DNA of 64,000 nucleotides from Chitinophagales bacterium (GTDB lineage Bacteria > Bacteroidota > Bacteroidia > Chitinophagales > UBA10324): the NCBI GenBank assembly GCA_013816805.1, contig JACDDS010000004.1:164051-228050 (forward strand). Direction: 5' to 3'. A program made the position numbers and the translations under genes. Below are positions 9,707 to 19,286 of the stretch, in pieces (position 1 is the stretch's first letter; each line of letters starts with the position of its first letter). A model generated the notes under the pieces. The model worked only from the letters and a program-made list of their open reading frames with translations, had not been told where the DNA came from and did not search any database.

Positions 9707-10756
9707 ATGAGTTTATTTAAACACATTAATTTTGCGGAGAAAGAAGTGGTTTTGAAAAATAAATTTTCAATAGGTGATAAGGTCTTTCTGATACATTCGA
9801 AAGAAGAAGCCACGATAACAAAATTAGAGGGCTCTTCGATGCTGTATGTGCAGGTGGATGGTATGGAAATTCCTGTCTTTTACGATGATATTTCCAGGGA
9901 TATACCCCTGGAAAGTAAAGATTTAAAAGTTCCTGTACAGGCCACCGTAAAAAATTCTGACAACCGAGTCCTTCTCAATAAAAAGAATAGCGGTGTATTT
10001 ATCTGTTTCTTTCCTCTTAAAGAAAACATTGGTGATCTCAGGGCATTCGATATTTATTTATTGAATGATACAGAGCATGCCTTATCATTTTCGTATAATT
10101 TTTTTTTAGGTGGAAATCTTCATTTCACTCTTTCCAAAATTGCATTACCAAATCAGCCTGTTCTTATGCATCAAATAGAATATGATCTGCTGAACGACAT
10201 GCCATTTATAGATCTGACTTTCAGGGATGTCATGAATAAGTTTATAAATGGCGTTGTCAGGCAAAAGATAAAACCCCAGAATTTTTTTAATAAATTAAAT
10301 AAAGCTCCTCTGTTGGAGGGTGAGATGTATTTGTATAAAGCTGCAATATCTCAGATCGAGAGAAAGAAAGAGATCATAAAAAAAGAGGAGGTAGAGGATA
10401 TTTTTTTTGATCCTGAAATTTTAAAACAATTGATGAGTACTTCTGCTGAAAGCAAGGACCATGAAATTTCCCCTGCGGTGAGTGAGGTGGATCTGCATAT
10501 CGAGGAACTTGTGCATGACCATGCTCTAATGCCAAACTCTGATAAGATTCAGGTTCAGCTTCGCACCTTCGAACAGACACTGGAACGTGCCATCGCAAAC
10601 CATGCAAACAAGCTTTATATTATACATGGTGTGGGAAGTGGCAAATTAAAAAATGAAATTCATAGGTTGTTAAAAACTTACAGGGAAGTAAAATCTTTTA
10701 ACAATGATTATCATCCTAAGTATGGCTACGGCGCCACCGAAATTTTTTTAAGATAA
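9707..10756 (+). CDS. DUF2027/Smr domain protein
   Basis: The 349-residue protein has an N-terminal part with small SH3-like and beta-sandwich segments as in the DUF2027 proteins of Bacteroidota. It ends in an Smr domain (about 262-349). The Smr signature is complete: EVDLHIEEL at the beginning, the IIHGVGSGKLK loop, and a terminal YGYGATEIFLR. Smr domains, known from MutS2 and SmrB, bind or nick nucleic acids and act on stalled ribosomes or branched DNA. No signal peptide is seen, so it is cytoplasmic. It stands alone between the arylsulfotransferase-like gene and rnpB. The exact substrate is unknown. Confidence 0.88.
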   Translation: MSLFKHINFAEKEVVLKNKFSIGDKVFLIHSKEEATITKLEGSSMLYVQVDGMEIPVFYDDISRDIPLESKDLKVPVQATVKNSDNRVLLNKKNSGVFICFFPLKENIGDLRAFDIYLLNDTEHALSFSYNFFLGGNLHFTLSKIALPNQPVLMHQIEYDLLNDMPFIDLTFRDVMNKFINGVVRQKIKPQNFFNKLNKAPLLEGEMYLYKAAISQIERKKEIIKKEEVEDIFFDPEILKQLMSTSAESKDHEISPAVSEVDLHIEELVHDHALMPNSDKIQVQLRTFEQTLERAIANHANKLYIIHGVGSGKLKNEIHRLLKTYREVKSFNNDYHPKYGYGATEIFLR

Positions 10757-10879
10757 TCCGGTATCCAGTTATTCTTCTCCAATTTATAACTCTGTAAGAT
10801 TTGGGGATTATTACATATTCTGTAATACTACTTGTGCTACTGTTGTAACTTTAGACTTGGTTTAATTTAATGTTCATTG

Positions 10880-11291
10880 AAAAAAGGCTGCAGGTGAGGC
10901 ATTCGTTCCGAATTAATTTCGGGAAGGAAAGTCCGGACAGCACAGAGCGCCGCACCACCTAACGGGTGGCTGTTTTAATCGAAACACGAGACAGTGCCAC
11001 AGAGAATAACTTCCCTGATGCAAACCAGGGTAAAGGTGCAAACGTGAAGTAAGAGCTCACGCTTCAACGTGGTAACATTTTGAAGGGGTAAACCTTGCGG
11101 GCTGTAAGGTCAAATATGTTCTGAATTCTTTCTTTAGGGAAAGAGGTTTAGTTGCTCGCTGAACGTATTGAAAGATACCATCAGGATGGGTAGACCGCTA
11201 CATCTCTGCGGCGACGCAGAGAGCAGATAAATGAATGCCATCCAATGCAAATTGGAGACAGAATCCGGCTTATGATCCTGCAGCTTTTTTT
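10880..11291 (+). ncRNA. rnpB: RNase P RNA, bacterial class A
   Basis: The catalytic RNA that matures tRNA 5' ends. Conserved segments are visible: GGAAGGAAAGTCCGGACAGC near 10921, the cruciform-forming AACGGGTGGC region near 10970, GGTAAAGGTGCAAACGTG near 11030 and the 3' ACAGAATCCGGCTTATGATC near 11258. Helix P1 closes the molecule: GCTGCAGG at 10887-10894 pairs with CCTGCAGC at 11277-11284, and flanking A- and T-runs extend the pairing and probably terminate transcription. Length near 410 nt is usual. A possible promoter (TTG about 18 bases before TAATTTAA) lies just upstream. Confidence 0.97.
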
Positions 11292-11420
11292 AAAGATTTT
11301 ATTCGATATGAATTATTGCTTTAATCGTACTACCCGAAGAGGTATGGCCAGTAAATATCTTTTGCTGGATCAACTTTCATAAAAAGAAACACCAAAATCC
11401 GGAATATTAAACATCAACCC

Positions 11421-12932
11421 TTATTTTTCAATAATAAGCTTTTTACCGGCGACTAATTTTTCATTCACTATCAGGTCACAGATGTATATGCCACCATTCC
11501 ATTGTAACACATCTATTGTTGCTTCATGTTTGTTTGGTACAAGCTTAAGCTCTTTCACCAGTCTTCCGGCAAGATCAACTACTTGCAGCAATGCCGCTTT
11601 TGTATTTGGGGGAACATTATATAATACGGTTGCATGATCACTTGCAGGATTGGGGTAAATTATTAATTCGCTTCTTAAATCGGTTACCTCGATAATGGCT
11701 GTTGCTATGGTATCACAGCCTGGCTGCAGGCAGCCATTGCTGTCGAGCTTTACCAGCCAGATATCCTGGGTAGGGAATTTCATAGAATCGATTGCAAATC
11801 CGCAAGTGACATAACCTTTATCGAATGTTTGCTGAACATCTGTAAAATAATCAGGAAGAGGAGCACCGTCGCGGGTTTCCCGGTAATAGTATTCATGCTG
11901 CCAAACCAATCGACCATCATTGGTTATTTTGGCAATCAAACCATGAGCTGCAGCTGTTACCTCATCGCCCTGGAAACCAACAGCAATTACACTGCCGTCC
12001 TGATATTGCCTTTGGTAAAAAATTCCGTTTTCAATTGGATCGTTAAAAACTTGCTGCCAAAGTATATTAAAGTTGGTATCTAATTTGCCAATATAGCGCG
12101 GATATGGATAATCACCATATTCTATAGTGGTATCCAGACAACCATACATCAGTATCTCATTATTCAATGCGGGTGAAAATGCTGCACCGCCACACCGGTA
12201 CGCGCCCTTATCAAATAATTTTTCCTTTATTTCATTCCCATTCTTATCCGTGCGAACTAACCATGCTCCAAAGTCATATAAAATCAAGTTTCTGTCACCA
12301 CCGAAAATATATCCCGAGTCTGTTAATTGAATCACTGAAAAGAAGATATCCTCGTTAGTCGTACCGTAAACATGCTGCCATTCAAGGATACCGAGGCTAT
12401 CCGTTTTAACAACATATCCACTTCCATTAGGACCTTCCCCATAATTTAATGTTTGACCCACTAAAACAAATCCATGATCGCTTGTTTCAATGCAGCCATA
12501 AAAAGCATCAAAAGCGGTATCACCATAGGTGTGCATAAATTCAGTATCTCCAACGGCATTAAATTTTACTAATAATCCATCCGATTTAAAATTTTCAACC
12601 GGCTCGATTGAGCCTCCAAAAGCGTATCCCCCGTCATGGGTTTTGACCATGCAACCACTCAATCCCGTGTAATACTGGTAACCAGGTTTTTTATATTTTT
12701 TTTGTAAAACCAAATTTCCATAATTATCAAACTTTTGAAACAGCAAGGTTATTTCATAAGTCCGGGTATCTAATGAAGTTCCTAGTACCACGTAAGAACT
12801 GTCGCCGTCTATAAGTATAGTATAGGGTACTTCCGCACCATGGTGAAAATCATACACCTTATTGAAATATAAGGTTTGATTTTGGGCGCTGGCTACATGA
12901 GCCAGCACCCAAAAGATTAGTGTCCACCTCAT
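11421..12932 (-). CDS. T9SS-exported beta-propeller-like protein
   Basis: The 503-residue protein has a signal peptide cut after SAQ. It is followed by about seven repeats of 50-60 residues with the pattern 'DGGYAFGGS...LVKFNAVGDTEF' (e.g. SDHGFVLVGQT, QDGSVIAVGFQ, FDKGYVTCGFA), as in secreted propellers of Bacteroidota. It ends in a T9SS type A sorting domain (LIIYPNPASD near residue 428, then GGIYICDL). The product is expected at the cell surface or released. No enzyme active site was recognised. The stop of a decayed sorting-domain fragment lies 1 base upstream of its start, so its original upstream neighbour has been lost. Confidence 0.75.
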   Translation of the reverse strand: MRWTLIFWVLAHVASAQNQTLYFNKVYDFHHGAEVPYTILIDGDSSYVVLGTSLDTRTYEITLLFQKFDNYGNLVLQKKYKKPGYQYYTGLSGCMVKTHDGGYAFGGSIEPVENFKSDGLLVKFNAVGDTEFMHTYGDTAFDAFYGCIETSDHGFVLVGQTLNYGEGPNGSGYVVKTDSLGILEWQHVYGTTNEDIFFSVIQLTDSGYIFGGDRNLILYDFGAWLVRTDKNGNEIKEKLFDKGAYRCGGAAFSPALNNEILMYGCLDTTIEYGDYPYPRYIGKLDTNFNILWQQVFNDPIENGIFYQRQYQDGSVIAVGFQGDEVTAAAHGLIAKITNDGRLVWQHEYYYRETRDGAPLPDYFTDVQQTFDKGYVTCGFAIDSMKFPTQDIWLVKLDSNGCLQPGCDTIATAIIEVTDLRSELIIYPNPASDHATVLYNVPPNTKAALLQVVDLAGRLVKELKLVPNKHEATIDVLQWNGGIYICDLIVNEKLVAGKKLIIEK

Positions 12933-12933
12933 A

Positions 12934-13351
12934 TTATTTCAGAATTACAACCTTTTGATTAAATATTTGACTACCGTTTATAGTACCTACTACCAGATAA
13001 ATACCATTGGGTATAAGAGCTGCTTTATTGTCAATTTCATTTACTCCATTTAAAACTTTTGCACTATAGACTAACTCACCGAATAAATTAAATAAGCTGC
13101 ATGAGGTGTAATCGTTATCGGTTATTCCACTTACCTCAAGAACGAGAAAGCGCAAAACAATTAAAACTAGCTTCCATCTAAATATATTAAAAAAAAGCTC
13201 CCTGATAAATTCAATTCCCCTTTGCACTGAAACGGGTTGCCCAACCCAAATGTAAGTTGTTGTTGTCATTCTCGTCATACCCCGCACCGATAAATACTCC
13301 AATTTGATCTGCTTGTAAATTATAGTACCAACCCTTACGATGATCTCCGAA
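12934..13351 (-). pseudogene. Remnant of a T9SS secreted protein gene
   Basis: Two pieces in different frames are seen. The first (13351 down to 13211) reads GDHRKGWYYNLQADQIGVFI then GAGYDENDNNNLHLGWATRF and stops. The second is open from 13302 to 12934 and ends with a clear T9SS sorting domain (SCSLFNLFGELVYSAKVL, then PNGIYLVVGTINGSQ). Neither has a signal peptide, and the first 60 residues of the second frame do not look like a real protein. This is a truncated and frameshifted gene whose 5' part is gone. The origin of the first piece was not recognised. Confidence 0.7.
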
Positions 13352-13440
13352 TTAGCAATTAAATTTTATACAGTAATAAACAAAAAATTGGTTTTAACAA
13401 AAAATAACTTATAAAATATTTTAGGAAAGAAAAATTCATC

Positions 13441-15114
13441 TCAATTACTTAGTAGCCCGTTTTTTATTATCTTTTCTACAATATCCAATATCTGTTTTTC
13501 CTTTTCAACTGCTTTTGATTTCAACATTTCTGCTTCTGCTAAAAAAGCAGTTTTTAATGTTTCGTCTTTTAATGAACCTGCATTTATGCAAACATTCAGG
13601 TAAGCACCTAACGCTGCGCTGCGGGCGCATAATGCGCCCACACCTGCATCCGAAATGGAATTTTGATTGCCGGTTAATGCCATTGCTTCTATAATATCCA
13701 TGGAATTGAGGGTTAATCTCATTACTGTCAGGGGAACTTCTATGGCATTTTGGGTTGCGGTTTGTATTGCAGCACTTCTTAACTTTTTTTCTTCTTCCGA
13801 ATTTTTCGGCATTGAAAAGCTTTCCATAATGCGGTTGAAAGCATTGGTATCCTCGTCCACCAGCCGCAGCAATTCATCTTTTATCTTTTGCCCTTTCTCT
13901 GCCAAATCCGAAAATTCTTTCCAACGATCATCCCAGCCTTTTTTGTGAGAAGAAAGATTTGCAACCATAGTTGCCAGCGATATTCCCAGCGCACCGATGT
14001 AAGCAGCAATAGAACCACCACCGGGCGCAGGGGATTCGCTTGCCGTTTCATTCACAAACTCACGCAGGCTCATCTTCACTAGCTTATTTTGCTGATCGTT
14101 CCGCAACAGGTATTCAATAATTTTTTTCTGCGGATCGAAGGGAGCAAGGTCATCCAGTCCCAGTGACTTTATTGCAATATGGATCAGCTCTTCTTGGGAA
14201 ACACCAATGCTTCTCTCTTGCTTTTCTAAAAAATACTTTCCGGCATCCAGCATCGCTTTTAAAGGAATTAAACCTACAAGCTCAGAACCGGTTACGCGCA
14301 TACCGCGGGAAGCGGCACTTTTTACGCATTCCTCAAATGCAACATGAAGCGGGGTAATGTTAATATTGGTAAGGTTAATGCTGACCTGGGCAATACCGTA
14401 TTCTTTTATAAACCAGCCTATAGCTTTTACTGCTTTCAGCGAGCCCGGCTTTACAATATCTTCTCCCTTTTCATTTTTTATTTTTCTGCCGGCTTCCCTA
14501 ATATCAAAAGCAACAGCATTTGCTCTTCGCACCGAGGTAGTATTCAGGTTTATATTGTAAGCCACGAGGAAATCCCTTGCCCCAATTACAGTTGCCCCGG
14601 ATAGTAAATTAAATTCATCAGGGCCAAAATCCGGTTTCCATTCAGGCTGCTTTATTTTCTTGGAAAATCCTTCGTATTCACCTGCACGGATAACAGAAAG
14701 ATTCTTCCGGTCAGGATTTGACTGTGAAGCTTCATACAGATAAACTGGAATATTCAATTCATTACCGACACGTTCACCTAATTGTTTAGCATAAGCAGCT
14801 GTTTCTTCCATGGAAATATTAGCGATAGGAATAAGCGGGCATACATCGGTAGCTCCCATTCGCGGATGTTCCCCATGGTGCCTGGACATATCAATCAATT
14901 CAGATGCTTTTTTTATAGCGAGAAAAGCAGCTTCAACAACAGCCTCAGGACCTCCCACAAAGGTGACTACCGTTCTGTTAGTTGCCTTACCCGGATCGAC
15001 ATCCAGCAAACGAACCCCTTCCATGTTTTCAATCTGATCGGTAATCTGTTTAATAATACCTATATCATTGCCTTCGCTGAAATTAGGCACACATTCAATG
15101 AGCATATCTTTCAT
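13441..15114 (-). CDS. ftcD: Bifunctional glutamate formimidoyltransferase / formimidoyltetrahydrofolate cyclodeaminase
   Basis: The 557-residue fusion carries out the last step of histidine degradation, moving the formimino group from formiminoglutamate to tetrahydrofolate and then releasing ammonia. The N-terminal transferase part opens with IECVPNFSEG and contains the ATNRTVVTFVG and GEHPRMGATDVCP motifs. The cyclodeaminase part begins near residue 348 (MSLREFVNETASESPAPGGGS) and carries the PAPGGGS signature. The architecture is the same as in the vertebrate enzyme and is common in Bacteroidota. It lies on the same strand as hutI and DoxX, 149 bases downstream of DoxX. hutH and hutU are not in the window. 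Confidence 0.95.
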   Translation of the reverse strand: MKDMLIECVPNFSEGNDIGIIKQITDQIENMEGVRLLDVDPGKATNRTVVTFVGGPEAVVEAAFLAIKKASELIDMSRHHGEHPRMGATDVCPLIPIANISMEETAAYAKQLGERVGNELNIPVYLYEASQSNPDRKNLSVIRAGEYEGFSKKIKQPEWKPDFGPDEFNLLSGATVIGARDFLVAYNINLNTTSVRRANAVAFDIREAGRKIKNEKGEDIVKPGSLKAVKAIGWFIKEYGIAQVSINLTNINITPLHVAFEECVKSAASRGMRVTGSELVGLIPLKAMLDAGKYFLEKQERSIGVSQEELIHIAIKSLGLDDLAPFDPQKKIIEYLLRNDQQNKLVKMSLREFVNETASESPAPGGGSIAAYIGALGISLATMVANLSSHKKGWDDRWKEFSDLAEKGQKIKDELLRLVDEDTNAFNRIMESFSMPKNSEEEKKLRSAAIQTATQNAIEVPLTVMRLTLNSMDIIEAMALTGNQNSISDAGVGALCARSAALGAYLNVCINAGSLKDETLKTAFLAEAEMLKSKAVEKEKQILDIVEKIIKNGLLSN

Positions 15115-15263
15115 GTACGAAAATTTTGATAAAGGTAAAATAACCTGTTAGCCGAATGGCATTTAGATTAGGTCAAAAGCTGACTCCTTATGCTTCTGGT
15201 TTCGAAGGAAAATGGTGCTTAATACAACTGGGGAAATTAACAAAGAGTAAACAGGTGGAAAAC

Positions 15264-15671
15264 CTAACGATACTTTAAGGAATATTTTCCAGGGCCACAA
15301 ATAAACAGCGCCACCATAACCACCAGCATTTCTGCAGGCCATGCCCAGTTATAAAAATCAATACCGTCTTTCAATCCAGATAATATTGCAATGATCATAA
15401 TAAAAGCAAGCAACAGGCACGCAGGCCTGAATAAAATTCCTGTCATTAATAATAGACCACCCAATGATTCACCGAGGGCTGCGCATAATCCCCAAAAAGC
15501 CGGAGCGAACGTTATTCCAAGGTTAGACATGTTGCTGCCTATATGCGTCCAGGTTTCCGTACCTCCTTTCAATTTTAAAAATCCATGCCCTAATAAATAT
15601 GATAACCCCAGGCCAACCCGGAGAATAAGAAGACCAAGGTCCTTGTTATCTAAAAATAGTTTTTTTGCCAT
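15264..15671 (-). CDS. DoxX family membrane protein
   Basis: A 135-residue protein with four hydrophobic segments and the DoxX pattern (GLLILRVGLGLSYLLGHGFL near residue 13, GLCAALGESLGGLLL in the middle). DoxX proteins are small inner-membrane proteins of uncertain biochemical role, often tied to redox or sulfur stress. The start lies only 3 bases after the hutI stop, so it is co-transcribed with hutI and sits between two histidine-degradation genes. Whether it serves that pathway is unknown. The family call is firm. Confidence 0.88.
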   Translation of the reverse strand: MAKKLFLDNKDLGLLILRVGLGLSYLLGHGFLKLKGGTETWTHIGSNMSNLGITFAPAFWGLCAALGESLGGLLLMTGILFRPACLLLAFIMIIAILSGLKDGIDFYNWAWPAEMLVVMVALFICGPGKYSLKYR

Positions 15672-15674
15672 TGT

Positions 15675-16910
15675 TTAAATTTTTGAAATCAATACTTTTT
15701 CAATTACATCATTTCCGAAATGATAAGGAATGTTGTTGTAAGAATTAATTGGCTTTGTGATGATGAGATTTGCTTGTTTACCTACTGTAATACTCCCCAC
15801 CTCAGGCCCCATTTCCATAGCGAAAGCTCCATTTAATGTCGCTGCATTTATAGCTTCTTCCGGGGTCATTTTCATTTGTATACAGGCAAGCGAAACCACA
15901 AAACCCATTCGTCCGGAAGGAGAGGAGCCGGGATTATAGTCAGAAGCAAGGGTAACAGGCAATCCTTCATCAATCATTTTCCTTGCAGGCGGGTATTGCA
16001 TACGAAGGAAAAAAGCGGCGGAAGGAAGGAGCGTTGGAATGGTATTGGAGATTTTTAAACAATTTATTTCCTCATCACTCATTGCCTCAAGGTGATCAAC
16101 AGATATGGCACTATTCCGAACTCCCGCCTGTACACCACCCGAAAGATTTAATTGGTTGGCATGAATCTTTGGCTTCAACCCGTATTTCCATCCAGCCTTT
16201 AAAATCAGATTTGTTTCTTCTTCAGAAAAAAATCCTTTCTCACAAAATACATCACAGTAATCAGCGAGACTTTCTTCAGCAATCTTTGGCAACAGATCTT
16301 CAATCAGCAATTTGATATAATCGTTCCTTCGCCCATTATATTCAAGAGGCAAAGCATGCGCGCCAAGGAAGGTAGCCTTTACTGGGATAGGGGAAAGGTT
16401 TTTTAATTTTTTGATCACCCTGAGCATCTTCAATTCGCCATCATAAGAAAGCCCATAACCGCTTTTGATTTCCACAGCCCCGGTGCCATAATTTTTTATT
16501 TCCTCAATTCGCTCCAACGCCTTTTCCAATAAAACTTCTTCAGAAGTTTCATTTAATTTTTTAGCAGAATTTAAAATTCCACCACCTTTGGAAGCAATCT
16601 CTTCATAAGTTGCGCCCTTCAGCTTGTCTATAAATTCATTCTCACGTGTATCAGCGAAAACGAGATGGGTATGTGAATCACAGTAACAAGGCATTACGAT
16701 TCGTCCGGAGCAGTCAATAGTATCTTCTCTTGAGGAAGTTACAGATTCTAAAGTCTGCATCGTTCCGAATGAAGCAATTCTTCCCTTTACTACCTGCAGC
16801 CAGGCGTTGTCAATAGAAGGCAGCTCTTTTAATGCTGCACCTTTCAGTATTGTGGTTTCAGCCGGACGTATACCGATTAAACTTTTAATATTTTTGAGCA
16901 GGTAATCCAT
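15675..16910 (-). CDS. hutI: Imidazolonepropionase
   Basis: HutI hydrolyses imidazolonepropionate to formiminoglutamate in histidine degradation, which is then used by ftcD downstream. The 411-residue protein shows the amidohydrolase metal ligands: the HTH pair in CDSHTHLVFADTRENEF, then KIHANQ, DHLEAMSDEE and SDYNPGSSPSG. The frame is open up to 17006, but ATG 16910 gives the usual length near 410 and starts with MDYLLKNIKSLIGIRP; the extra 32 residues would overlap aroC. The start is 39 bases from the divergent aroC start, so both promoters must share or overlap this gap. Confidence 0.95.
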   Translation of the reverse strand: MDYLLKNIKSLIGIRPAETTILKGAALKELPSIDNAWLQVVKGRIASFGTMQTLESVTSSREDTIDCSGRIVMPCYCDSHTHLVFADTRENEFIDKLKGATYEEIASKGGGILNSAKKLNETSEEVLLEKALERIEEIKNYGTGAVEIKSGYGLSYDGELKMLRVIKKLKNLSPIPVKATFLGAHALPLEYNGRRNDYIKLLIEDLLPKIAEESLADYCDVFCEKGFFSEEETNLILKAGWKYGLKPKIHANQLNLSGGVQAGVRNSAISVDHLEAMSDEEINCLKISNTIPTLLPSAAFFLRMQYPPARKMIDEGLPVTLASDYNPGSSPSGRMGFVVSLACIQMKMTPEEAINAATLNGAFAMEMGPEVGSITVGKQANLIITKPINSYNNIPYHFGNDVIEKVLISKI

Positions 16911-16949
16911 TATTAAAATCGGTTGAAGATACTTTAATAAATAATTCAC

Positions 16950-18047
16950 ATGGCGGGAAATACAATTGGTAAAATTTTCAGAGTAACTACTTTTGGAGAA
17001 TCGCATGGAACCGGAATTGGAGCGGTGGTAGATGGTTGCCCTGCAGGCTTAGAAATTTCTATAGAAGACATTCAAAAAGATCTGGACCGAAGAAAACCCG
17101 GACAATCGCACATCACCACACAGCGAAAAGAGAGTGACACCGTGCAAGTGCTCTCAGGTATTTTCAATAATAAAACATTAGGTACTCCGATTGCACTTTT
17201 CATTCCTAATGAAGATCAGCGATCAAAGGATTATGATCACATTGAAGATGCCTACCGGCCTTCGCACGCCGACTTTACCTACCAGGTGAAGTATGGTTTT
17301 CGCGATCACCGGGGTGGTGGAAGGTCTTCGGCCCGCGCCACTGCGGCGGTAGTTGCAGCTGGCGGGATTGCAAAACAGGTACTGCATCAATCATCTATAT
17401 TATCAGGAGCCTTTGTATCACAGGTTGGCACAATTAAATCTGCTATAGAAAATCCACAATCAGAAAGTGATTTTAAGCTGTTAATGAATCGCTCTGAAAC
17501 CACCATTGTTCGCTGTCCTGATGAAAAAAAATCGGGAGAAATGATCGAATTGATAGAAGCAGTTCGCAAAGAAGGCGATACGGTGGGTGGAGTAGTCACT
17601 TGTATCATTAAAAACGCTCCGGTTGGCTTGGGCGAACCATTATTCGACAAGCTGCAGGCCGACCTTGCTAAAGCTATGTTCTCTATTAATGCTGTTCACG
17701 GCTTTGAATATGGAAGCGGCTTCGAAGGTGCATCGAAACGTGGCTCAGAAAATAACGATGAGTTTTATTCCGAAGGAGAAAAAATATTAACAAGAACGAA
17801 TTTTTCAGGTGGAATACAAGGTGGTATTTCGAATGGAATGGATATCTTTTTCAGGGTTGCCTTTAAGCCGGTGGCTACTATTGTAAAAGCGCAGGAATCC
17901 GTAAATATGAAAGGCGAGTCAGTGGAGGTGAAGGGGAGAGGAAGACACGATCCGTGCGTGGTCCCCAGGGCAGTGCCGATAGTAGAAGCCATGGCAGCGA
18001 TAGTGATGGCTGATTACTTGTTGAGGAACAGGGCTTCGAAGATTTAA
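16950..18047 (+). CDS. aroC: Chorismate synthase
   Basis: AroC makes chorismate from EPSP using reduced FMN and is the last common step to aromatic amino acids and menaquinone. The 365-residue protein has all family signatures: FGESHGTG at 15-22, a DRRKPGQS motif, [13 protein letters not shown] near residue 113, [10 protein letters not shown] and [11 protein letters not shown] near the C-terminus. Length is normal. It is divergent from hutI and has no close partner downstream, being followed by about 380 bases without a recognisable gene. Confidence 0.98.
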   Translation: MAGNTIGKIFRVTTFGESHGTGIGAVVDGCPAGLEISIEDIQKDLDRRKPGQSHITTQRKESDTVQVLSGIFNNKTLGTPIALFIPNEDQRSKDYDHIEDAYRPSHADFTYQVKYGFRDHRGGGRSSARATAAVVAAGGIAKQVLHQSSILSGAFVSQVGTIKSAIENPQSESDFKLLMNRSETTIVRCPDEKKSGEMIELIEAVRKEGDTVGGVVTCIIKNAPVGLGEPLFDKLQADLAKAMFSINAVHGFEYGSGFEGASKRGSENNDEFYSEGEKILTRTNFSGGIQGGISNGMDIFFRVAFKPVATIVKAQESVNMKGESVEVKGRGRHDPCVVPRAVPIVEAMAAIVMADYLLRNRASKI

Positions 18048-18426
18048 AATTATATTCTCCACAGTACTCTATAATTTCGCCATTAGAGAAACTATTAAGG
18101 AGGAGAAAAGCGTTTCGAAGTAATCCCTCATCATTGATGCACCCGCAACGGAGAAGCAATCCTCACCATACTAGCTATGATTAATAATTTCTTTTCCTTT
18201 TCTTTTTGGCTTGAATAAAGCGTTCGACTCAATCTTGCCGGCATTACCAGGTTCCAGGCGTTCAGGTTTAAGCAAACGATTAATTCAACATCATAATTAT
18301 TACAGAATTCTTAGTCGTTGCCTGAATATGCTTGTTTAACAAGATCATTTTCCTCTTCATGGTTATTGATTTCAGATGCAGTTCTATGCATCGTACTCTT
18401 GCATCTCACAAATAAATTTTTCAACC
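18048..18426. other. Intergenic region without recognised gene
   Basis: About 380 AT-rich bases between aroC and a lipoprotein gene. No coding frame with family resemblance, tRNA or clear terminator was seen. Confidence 0.5.
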
Positions 18427-19161
18427 ATGTTCCTCTTCAAACAAAATATTTTCCTATTAATAGCAGCAATACTGGCCTTTACCGCCTGCACTAAAAATAA
18501 TGATCTCCAACCCTCATCTCAGGAAGAAATTGCTCTTAAAGGCGGCAGCGGAGGAGGTGGTAATAATACCGGGTTCTTACAGAGTGTTGTACCGGGTGGA
18601 GCTGCTAATTTAATCAGTGGCAAAACTGACAGCATATTCGTGAGCTTCACACAGCCCGCCCCTGCAGCCGGCTGGACACTAACATTAACCAGCAGCAACG
18701 CAGCAGTAACTGTCCCTGCTACGTTTTTTGTAAAGGCAGGCCTGACTTCTGTATATGTGCCTGTATCTGCTTCCACTGTAGCGAGTGCTGTGAACGTAAC
18801 GATCACCGTGAAGCTTTCTGCGCAGTCAAAATCCACTACCATCAAATTGTTTCCTTTAACTTATTCCTCGTTCCCGGCTCCGCAGCTACAGTCACCTGGG
18901 AATGGATCTAAATTTGGCCTCCAGCTTCTGGTGACTTTTGACTGGAACGATAACAACAATGCTTACTTGTATGATTTCCAGGTAAGCAAGGATGCAAATT
19001 TTTCAGCGGTTCTGCTCGAACTTTATCTGCCTACATCCATCTATCCTACCAATTGGTTCGATGGTACCGGAACACGCTATTGGCGCGTCTGTTTCCTCGA
19101 TGCCAGCCAAAACGGCGGCCCCTGGTCACAGGTGAATAATTTTGAAATAAAGCCGCAGTAG
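18427..19161 (+). CDS. Lipoprotein with Ig/FN3-like domains, function unknown
   Basis: The 244-residue protein starts at ATG 18427 with a lipoprotein signal peptide ending in the lipobox LAFTAC. A glycine-rich linker (GGSGGGGNN) follows. The rest looks like two beta-sandwich domains: one of about 85 residues rich in Ser/Thr/Val, and a second with FN3-like features (SFPAPQLQSPGNGSKFG, WNDNNNAYLYDFQVSKD, YWRVCFLD). It should be anchored in the outer membrane and may bind a ligand or another envelope protein. It is a single transcription unit closed by a strong terminator at 19180-19221. No specific function can be assigned. Confidence 0.7.
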   Translation: MFLFKQNIFLLIAAILAFTACTKNNDLQPSSQEEIALKGGSGGGGNNTGFLQSVVPGGAANLISGKTDSIFVSFTQPAPAAGWTLTLTSSNAAVTVPATFFVKAGLTSVYVPVSASTVASAVNVTITVKLSAQSKSTTIKLFPLTYSSFPAPQLQSPGNGSKFGLQLLVTFDWNDNNNAYLYDFQVSKDANFSAVLLELYLPTSIYPTNWFDGTGTRYWRVCFLDASQNGGPWSQVNNFEIKPQ

Positions 19162-19179
19162 ATTCTATATTCTTGATAT

Positions 19180-19221
19180 ATCTGAGCCCTGTATTTTTTG
19201 CAAGGCTCAGATTTTTTTTTT
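19180..19221 (+). terminator. Rho-independent terminator
   Basis: A perfect 9-base stem, ATCTGAGCC (19180-19188) pairing with GGCTCAGAT (19204-19212), is followed by a run of T. It lies just after the lipoprotein gene ending at 19161 and before the methyltransferase remnant. Confidence 0.88.
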
Positions 19222-19286
19222 GCTGAAACTCGCCGAAGGTTAATGGTTAAATTTCAGGTGGTAGCTGTAATCGTAGCCGAATCAAT

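Noticed and set aside
12127-12358. Short + strand frames inside the T9SS propeller gene.
   Set aside because: Antisense shadows of the real gene with no signal peptide or family match.
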